Part shown: positions 33,801-42,800 of the stretch, one piece after another
Position numbering within the stretch: the stretch's first letter is position 1
How the letters are laid out: each line of letters opens with the position of its first letter
Assembly: GCF_932526225.1 (NCBI RefSeq)
Contig: NC_064044.1
Location: 7,430,801-7,490,800, forward strand
Direction of reading: 5' to 3'
DNA length: 60,000 nt
Source: Nematostella vectensis
Lineage: Eukaryota > Cnidaria > Anthozoa > Actiniaria > Edwardsiidae
Position numbers and translations under genes: made by a program
Notes under the pieces: generated by a model
Databases searched by the model: none
Seen by the model: only the letters and a program-made list of their open reading frames with translations
What the model was told of the DNA's origin: nothing

Positions 33801-36800
33801 CATATAGGAGTGGGGTAGGCCATGGGTCTTTGGGATCTGATCATCCTTACCCCCATTTTTTGAAAATACACTATAGCGAAAAAGCAATTTTGAACCCCTT
33901 TCGTTTCGATTTCTCAACTTCTCTTGTGATCAATGTATAGTCGGGAGAACCCGCGGATTTTTTTTTAAATAGAGAACCTTAAATGTAGCTGAAACATCGC
34001 TGTGTTTTCTTACCGATCCAGTTTTGCTTGATCACTATGGAAACGAAGACTTGAGGGACAGTAAAGAAATCGACAAGGCTGAGAGGATCACACCAGAACA
34101 GCATCTTGTCATTCGCGGCAAGAAACTGGGGTGAAATGAACCATCATATAAGATTATATTGCTTATATTGTGTCTGTGTCAAGTCAGCTTGATGTAAAAG
34201 ATGTAAAAACCTTGGCTCTCTACATTGGATATGGGCGTTTAGCCCAAGTAGTTAAGTCTAAGTAGGTCCCACCTCTTGACACATTTTATTAACCTATACT
34301 GAGGCAGGGCCTAAGCAGAGGGTGGGGCACTGAGGGCACCCTCAATATTTCTATTATACTGAAATGACCAATAGGGGCGTGGTTGTGCCCCCATTATTTT
34401 AATAATGTTTCTGTATCGTGACTCCCCCCCCCCCCCCCCCCACATACACACACAATATTTCTATGGTTCCGTTCCATCTTCAACGACACTGCTCACACGC
34501 CTAATACCATCATCATCATCTTTACATTATATGTCATCCATAAAACCATAGAGCACCAGCATGAACATCGTCATCACTATTATCATCGTCATCATCATCA
34601 CTTTTCTGATAGAAAATACGTACCCGTAATATAAAGTGCAAAACGAAAAATGCATTTAAAGCTATTTCGAATAGCCATAAAACTTGTGCATTCAAATCCA
34701 GACAATGTTCAACAGGGCTAAAAAAGAAGAAAAAGCAAGATCAAGTCATGTTTTAATTCTATATATTTTTAACATATATAAGCACATCAAATTGTTTATT
34801 GATAATCACTTACTATCCAGACTCGACGATGTACAGAGCCACATATGAAATATTAAATAAAAATGAAACGATGACCTGAAACAAAACCAAAGTTGGAGTT
34901 TCAAGAAAAGGCCGCTAGGGCTAAACTTAGGGAACAGAATAGCTAACGGAGTAGCCAAGAGCTTGGTGACTCTAAAATGAGATGAAAGCGTGCGCTCAAA
35001 TACAGGGGGAAATACGGGGGTGGGGGATGGGGTCAGCGAGTGTAGTTAAAAGAAAGGGGCAAAGGAGGGTGTTCTCAAATACAAGTACAGGTAAAAAAAT
35101 ACGTGTGTGTGTGCGTGGGGGGGGGGGGGGGGGGGGGGGGGAGGGTTGGGCGAGCGAGCTTGAAGGAAAGGGGCCGGTCTAAGGAAGGTGTTATCAAATA
35201 CGAGCACGGGGAAATACTGTGGTGAGGTCGGCTAGTCTGAGAGTTAAAGGTTATAGGTATCATAAGGAAAAGGATATTATTTGACGATCATTCAATAAGA
35301 AATGACAAACTCTTTGGCGGCAACGGGGGCCTTTTATCCTCAATACGTAAAGCTATACCCTCTGTTAGTTTGCTTCAGGCTCTTATACAGAGCTTCTTGA
35401 AACACTTAGACACAACGTATCAAACCATCGCAAAGAAACCTATTGTCTTTAGTGTCATCTAGCTTTCTCGGGAATAACGAGATGCGTATCACATGCTTGG
35501 TTGCACTTCAACGAGAACGTGTCTGATTGGCTATTCTTCATGTCAATCAACTAAATAAAGTTGTTCTGAGAGGGGACGAGTAAAGCGTTTTTTTTGTGAA
35601 ATGTTGTCAATAAAATTGCCTTAGAACTTAAAACATGCCTTGTTGTTGTCATATTTATGTGTAATGTACGATTTTGGGGGGTTTTCGTAACGGAATATAT
35701 GACTTCTCTCCCCCTACTAAGGAAAGAAACAAGGTTGGAGGCGCCATTTTCGGTAGCACTCAAATACCGTCGAAATTCGGGAGGAAAAAACAACAAACAA
35801 AATATTTTTATCTCGCAGACCTATGTCAGGGTACACTTACATTCGATATGTGGCAAAACATCCGAGCTAAACTATTTTCTCTTGCCGCTAGCCGTAATTT
35901 AAAACGAGAAAGTAGCCACAAGCATCCTTGACCGACGCCGTTGTACGATTAGTTACGCTTGACCGCGCTGGGAAGGAGCACAGGTAGCCCCGGCAATGGT
36001 TGCTTGTTCGTAGCTCGGAACCCGGCTGATCTGAGAGGGGACGAGTAAAGCGTTTTTTTGTGGAATGTTGTCAATAAAATTGCCCTTAAACTTAGAACAG
36101 AAGGGTGTATAGGGTGACTAATCCTAACGGCGCTGGTCACCTAAATCCAGTATAACTACCTACTCGTGGTGCACCTGTTTTAGACAAAATGTTATACTTG
36201 GGACCGAGTAAGGGACGGTATATTCCCTTCTGGGTAGGTGGAGCTCGTTAGCCTTGGTTGGCAGTCCACCTAGGGGAAGGAAAACCCTGATTCCAAACCT
36301 CCGCTGCCTTGCGGCTATACCCGTTCTGGGAAAGGCTAAGGGAGCAAATCCCTACAGAAAACCCGGAGTGGAGCCCCGTTAGGCAGCCTGTCTCCTCAGT
36401 CGCTGGCAACTCCTGCAGTCGACCTGATACCAAACGTATTGGCTATGTCTTTCCTTTGGACCCTATCAGCAAGACCGAGAGGGGGATTCTGGGAGTTGGG
36501 CAAACCAGTCTCTCCATATTTTATGCCCAGGCTAGCGCTCATCGCGCTGATGTCATGGACACTGACTGTCCGAAGACTGCCTACTAAACTTAGAACATGC
36601 CTTAACTTTATTGACAACATTTCACAAAAACGCTTTACTCGTCCCCTTTCAGATCAGCCGAATTCCGAGCTACGAACAAGCAACCATTGCCGGGGCTACC
36701 TGTGCTCCTTCCCAGCGCGGTCAAGCGTAACTAATCGTCCATAGTGAAAGAAAATGGTGCAGCATCGTGATAGAGTGATAGAGAATCTCGCACTGAGCAA

Positions 36801-39800
36801 TTCTGGATATGGATCCACCCCTAAAAATGTATACCTACAGTTTTGTAGAGGTGGAATTAATTTCCCTAAAAACCTGAATAAAACCAATACTTTTCGTGTT
36901 ACGGTCACAAAACTTAACCCAGTGATGGATATTAAAATAAACCACGCCCCCTTGATACTTACAGTTTTTGGGGTGGAATATTTTTTTTCCTTTTATCAGC
37001 ATTAAAACCAATACTATTTATTGTACAACTATCAAACTCCACATGATTATAGTACTCTTTACAAAACTTCATTCGAGATATGGACCCACGCCCAGATGCG
37101 AGTACTTACAGTTATACTAGAGATTATACAAAAGAGGCATATTGCTTAGAAAGCCTTTCAATACAAACTGAGAGCTAAGAATTCATATACTAACTTATAA
37201 TGGTATATTGCAAGATATTCCCAACCGTATAGCCACGCCCCTATTGTACTTACAATTATACTAAGATGGCACGAAGGAGGTAATCGCATATAGTTTGCCT
37301 TTCAATACGAGCTATGAGCTACAAATCCACATGCTTACTTATATTGGTATATTACCGGATATAATCAATTGCATTACTACGCCCCTATGGTATTTACAGT
37401 TATACTAGAGATGACGGGAATGGAGGTATATTGTCGCTTTAAATACGCATTTCAAGCAAAAAATCAATATACTCGCCGATATTGGTATTGCAGGATATAG
37501 TTAAATGTATAACCATGCCCTTATAAAACTTACAGGAGTTTATAGAAAGAACGTCCTTCCATTCGAACTGCACGTGAAAATTGTACATACTAACTCAAAA
37601 AAAACGTGTAGGGCATCGCCCATATGACATTAACAATTCTAGATAAGATGAAACAAATTAAACCTTTTAAAAAAAAGCTGGGAAGCTAAAATTAATAGAG
37701 ACTGTTGAAATTAAGACAATCATTAAGTTCACCGCGACACCAATAATAAACTAAGAATAGGCAATATACTGAAGAATACTTTACTGGGGTGGGGTCCCAT
37801 AAGCATGTGGGTTGTTCAACCCACATGCTCAACATCCCCGTGTCCACCGGAGAAGCACTGTTGATATAAAAAAAAAAAACGTTTCAGTGAGCATTTAGTT
37901 TTTTAGTTTCAAGAACCCAATTCAATTCTTACCTGTCTCTGTTTCATTGCCACTCACAGTCACCACCGCTACTGCACAGAGCAGTGCATTTTAGCCCCGT
38001 CTTGATGCACCTGCATCTCCTTTTGCAGCCTTTATCGGGCTGGCAGCCGCACTCTACCGGCTTGATACAGGTTGACATTTGAGGGAGCAGGCTCTAAAGA
38101 GGACGCCATGTGCCATTGTCGGAGGATTCCCAGCCCCAATCGGTTGGAGAGGGCATAACAGGCTGCACCACGAGAGACTGCGCCCGGCAATAGCCAGCCT
38201 GGCATGCCGCTCTCTTGTAGTGCTGTAGCAGGGCAGCGAATGTAGGTGGGTTTTCCTCCCGCGGGATAAGCGGGATCTCCTCGCAACCATCTCCTTCCGG
38301 GCGTCGTTCACCGAGGAGAGCTGGCTTATTGCTTCGACTCGAACGAAGTGCTTTAAACCTCAGCTTAGCGTCCCGTCCCGTCTTGGCCCGATTGGTGCCA
38401 ATGTGTGTATGCTAGTGTGCTTTTAAAGTCAACATTTATGTATACATACTCGCAAGGATAGTTTGGCTATCCGACGGAGTTTTAGACTAGCAAAGGTCGC
38501 ATGCGTGATCCGCACAATTGGCATCACGCTAGTCCGGTCGCAGCTCTAGATCCCACATGGATCTAAGCTGTGGTTTAAAGCACTTCGTTCGAGTCGAAGT
38601 CGCCCTGCAGTTTTTTTGCCGATGAAGTTTAACTGAGGCAAACCGGCTATGCCATGCTGACGAGTCCTAATAAGGACGAAACAGCTGTCCATGGTTGCCG
38701 AACTGCACGGGTAATAGACTGTGCTATCGTCCCGTCTTGGCCTGACTGGTGCCAATGTGTGTATGCTAGTGTGCTTTTAAAGTCCAAATTTATGTATACA
38801 TACTCGCAAGGATAGTTTGGCTATCCGACGGAGTTTTAGACTAGCAAAGGTCGCATGCGTGATCCGCACAATTGGCATCACGCTAGCCCGGTCGCAGCTC
38901 TAGATCCCACATGGATCTAAGCTGTGGTTTAAAGCACTTCGTTCGAGTCAAAGCCGCCCTGCAGTTTTTTTGCCGATGGAGTTTAACTGAGGCAAATCGG
39001 CTATGCCATGCTGACGAGTCCTAATAAGGACGAAACAGCTGTCCATGGTTGCCGAACTGCACGGGTAATAGACTGTGCTAGGGTCCCGTCTTAGCCCGAC
39101 TGGTGCCAATGTGTGTATGCTAATGTGCTTTTAAAGTCCACATTTATGTATATATACTCGCAAGGATAGTTTGGCTATCCGACGGAGTTTTAGACTAGCA
39201 AAGGTCGCATGCGTGATCCGCACAATTGGCATCACGCTAGTCCGGTCGCAGCTCTAGATCCCACATGGATCTAAGCTGTGGTTTAAAGCACTTCGTTCGA
39301 GTCAAAGTCGCCCTGCAGTTTTTTTGCCGTTGAAGTTTAACTGAGGCAAACCGGCTATGCCATGCTGACGAGTCCTAATAAGGACAAAACAGCTGTCCAT
39401 GGTTGCCGAACTGCACGGGTAATAGACTGTGCTAGCGTCCCGTCTTGGCCCGACTGGTGCCAATGTGTGTATGCTAGTGTGCTTTTAAAGTCCACATTTA
39501 AAATACAGCTAGCGGCCAGGGAAAATAGTTTAGCTCGGATGTTTTGCCACATATCGAATGTAAGTGTACCCTGGCATAGGTCTGCGAGATAAAAATATTT
39601 TGTTTGATGTTTTTTCCTCTTGAATTTCGACGGTATTTGAGTGCTACCGAAAAATGGCGCCTCCAACCTTGTTTCTTTCCTTAGTAGGGGGAGAGAAGTC
39701 ATAAATCCCGTTAAGAAACCCCCCCAAATCGTGTATTACACGTGAATTTGACAACAACAAGGTATCTTCTTAGTTTTAAGGCAATTTTATTGACAACATT

Positions 39801-42800
39801 TCACACAAAAAACGCTTTACTGGTCCCCTCTCAGAACAGCCGAATTCCGAGCTACGAACAAGCAACCATTGCTTGGGCTACCTGTGGTTTAATGGGGCTG
39901 AAACATTACCCGATGTCTATAGAATCAGAGGTCCAAAAGGACAGTGAAGTGTTGAGCTTTCATCTTTGTTTGAAATGATTTGACCAGAATAAGAATTTTT
40001 ATGTCACACATGTTGTGTGACTATTCTACAACATTCTTATAAATAAATATTCTAGAAATCCTAGTTTGCTCACTCAATATTGATCTCAATATTGATCTCA
40101 ATATTGATCTCAATATTGACCTTTTATCACCTTTTCACCTTCCATTCTGAATACTAAGTATGCACCTGCTAGTCATACAGGTCATGCGCAGTGTGACCTA
40201 TGCCAAAACCAGTTTAGCGTTTACCTAAAATAAACATTTACTTTGCAGACATTTCGAACAAGCCAAACGAATCCCTCAGCCTCATTATTCTGTAGTATTT
40301 TATATAATAATTATTTCTAGTCAATTGATTGTTATTCTATCATCGACGGATTCTTACTATAGTTATCCTCAATTGTGAAATTGTTCTGTTCCCTTAGAAC
40401 CATAAAAATATGTTTAAATTCACACTAACATTACAAAGGACAGTAGTATTTATTATAACTTTTCAAACTTCGCGCGCATTTCGAGACACGCATTACAGTT
40501 ATTCGCGTTAAAATACGTTTCACGAACAAGCTGTCAATCTACTAATCTATATACGATATGTTTGGCGTTTTGACCAGAATAAACTCAAAGACCCGTAACA
40601 AAATGTTTAAGTTCAACCTAACATCTGCGGATTTCTTGTTCACTCGCAATACAAAGGACAAGTAGTGTTTAGTATAACTTTTCAAACTTCGCGCGCATTT
40701 CGAAACTCGGGGTGAGGGATAAGGTCGGCTAGTCTGAAAGTTATAGGTTATAGGTATCATAAGGAAAAGGATAGCATTTGACGATCATTCAATAAGAAAT
40801 TATATACTCTTTGGCGGCAACGGGCGCCTTTTATCCTCAATACGTAAAGCTATACCCTCTCTGTTAGTTTGCTTCAGGCTCTTATACCGAGCTTCTTGAA
40901 ACCCTTAGACGCAACTTATCAAACACGCCCGCCAAGTCCAATATAAATCCGCCCGCTTACGCAAACAAGAATCCATTTATGTGTTTTATAAATCAAAATC
41001 AAAAATTATATTTTACTGAACACGAAAAACACGCAAACATAATATTCTTGTTGAAACGGTGTCAAACAACGCCCTGCAATTAAAAACAAAATCAAAGAAA
41101 TCTTTGGTTTGATTTTCTCAGCAGAAGAAATGTCTGCAGGTATCAACTTGGATTTACATGATTTCTTCTATGAAAAGGTACAGAAAAAGAACAGTTTTTT
41201 GCACGAAAGGCGCCAGCAGACCCATTCCAATCAGGTCTAGAATCAGCGCCAAGGGTTATTACAATATGATAATTTGTCAAATTTATCACTTTTCCCCCGG
41301 TAACAATAGAAAGTTATCAGATCCACTATCGATAACTCTTGGACATTACATTTCTATAACCTGCGGTGAGACGAGGAATATCTATCTTCCAATGAACAGA
41401 TTGTATCAGCTTTAAAAAGCTTGATACATGCGCTGTTGTGACAAATTTGGATTGTATTCTTATCATCTCCTCGAAAGAATAATAGATGGCTTCTTGCCGC
41501 AAGCATATCCCTGTGAAAATTAATGGAAATATTACCACTGCATGTCCAATATTGATAAGATGACATTTTAAGTATTTCTGTAGCTCTGTCGCTACCTTCT
41601 GCGGAAAATAAACATCGTGCAGACTATCACTTTAGCCCTGGGGTAAGACGCACGGCCGTGATATTAAGAGCTGGAAATAGAAAGATAACAACAACGCCAA
41701 ATTGAGCATACACCTGCTTTGATTTACTGTGATTATTATCTCTATATCAATACATCTGACCATATTCCTTTTTTGGTTTAATTTGAAAGTTCGAGAGTCT
41801 CAGATTAATTGCTCTCTCAGTAACAACTCTCGTTTCTTGGCGTTGATTTTGCTTCTGTAGCAACCCAACCTCCCCGTGTCACTCTTATGTTTTGGGCGAG
41901 AGACTACGAAGAGCCTGCCTACAAAACAAAGGCATGTTTAACTCGAAGCGAAACCATGACCAAAAAGAATAAAACAGACGTGGTCTAGTGATTTGTTTTG
42001 AATTAGAGATAAGAGTATTGACGAACAATGACCTATTATAAACAGTATCGAAAGAGTTTATTATTACGAAAAAGGTTTGTGGTTAAGCCCTACGGACATG
42101 CAAAAAGTTTCCCACTAAGACTTCAGCAATCGATTATTGTTTTCTAGAATAAAATAAAATAACAAAGGAAGAACAATTTGACATTGTCATCTATTTTTCT
42201 CTGCGGTTCTCGAGACGTGGTTCTGCGAGCAAAAACTAATTACAATATGATTTATATGACTGATCATATACCACAAAGATTGTTATCATTGCTAACAAAC
42301 TAAGTGTCGCAACGCTCCTAATCTCACCGCAAATTGTAACTCTCTAAACCCATTAAACTAAATTCTTCAGGTTTCACTTGATTGGAAATTGCCCATCAAT
42401 AATATCTTCACATCTCATCGACCAAAGCCCTGACAAATTAAAATACATCCAAACCCATTATAACTAAGTCTTTATACTGCATGTTTAAATTTTTAATTAA
42501 AAATTGACCATAAATACTAAATGCTCGTATACGGTATCAAACACGTTTTTGTTCTATATACGGGATGGTTTTCCAGAACTCATTAAAAACGTTTTGTGCA
42601 ATAAACCACGACATTGTCTAATTGGCTAACTCTAAAAAATGCCCGTTTTTCTAGTCGAGGTTTTCCTACCATGCATATCCTACGTGGATAAAAAGAAAAC
42701 AAAATTTAAATCATAAATAAAATAAATTCATTTAAATCATAAATGAATTACGGTACACCATGAAATTGATAGTTTGCAGACAGTTTTTGCATATGATAAA

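Larger units (their letters stand above)
38367..39499 (+). mobile_element. Retrozyme-like tandem array, 354-bp unit, 3.2 copies
   Basis: The block from GTCCCGTCTTGGCC to AGTCCACATTTA recurs with an exact 354-bp period, shown by ribozyme cores at 38657, 39011 and 39365. Each full unit carries a type I hammerhead ribozyme, so a transcript would self-cleave into 354-nt monomers. There is no ORF of substance. Metazoan retrozymes and the long repeats of Penelope-like elements have this arrangement (established knowledge). Assignment to one of these two is open; an inverted fragment at the left edge would suit a Penelope-like repeat. It sits in intron 1 of the channel gene, antisense to it. Confidence 0.9.

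Noticed and set aside
34982-35182. Gly-rich 66-codon ORF
   Set aside because: It is produced by a poly-G tract and simple GT repeats in intron 1.
35222-40925. LTR retrotransposon, because of the 211-bp direct repeats
   Set aside because: No TG...CA termini, primer-binding site or polypurine tract, and no gag or pol coding between the repeats.
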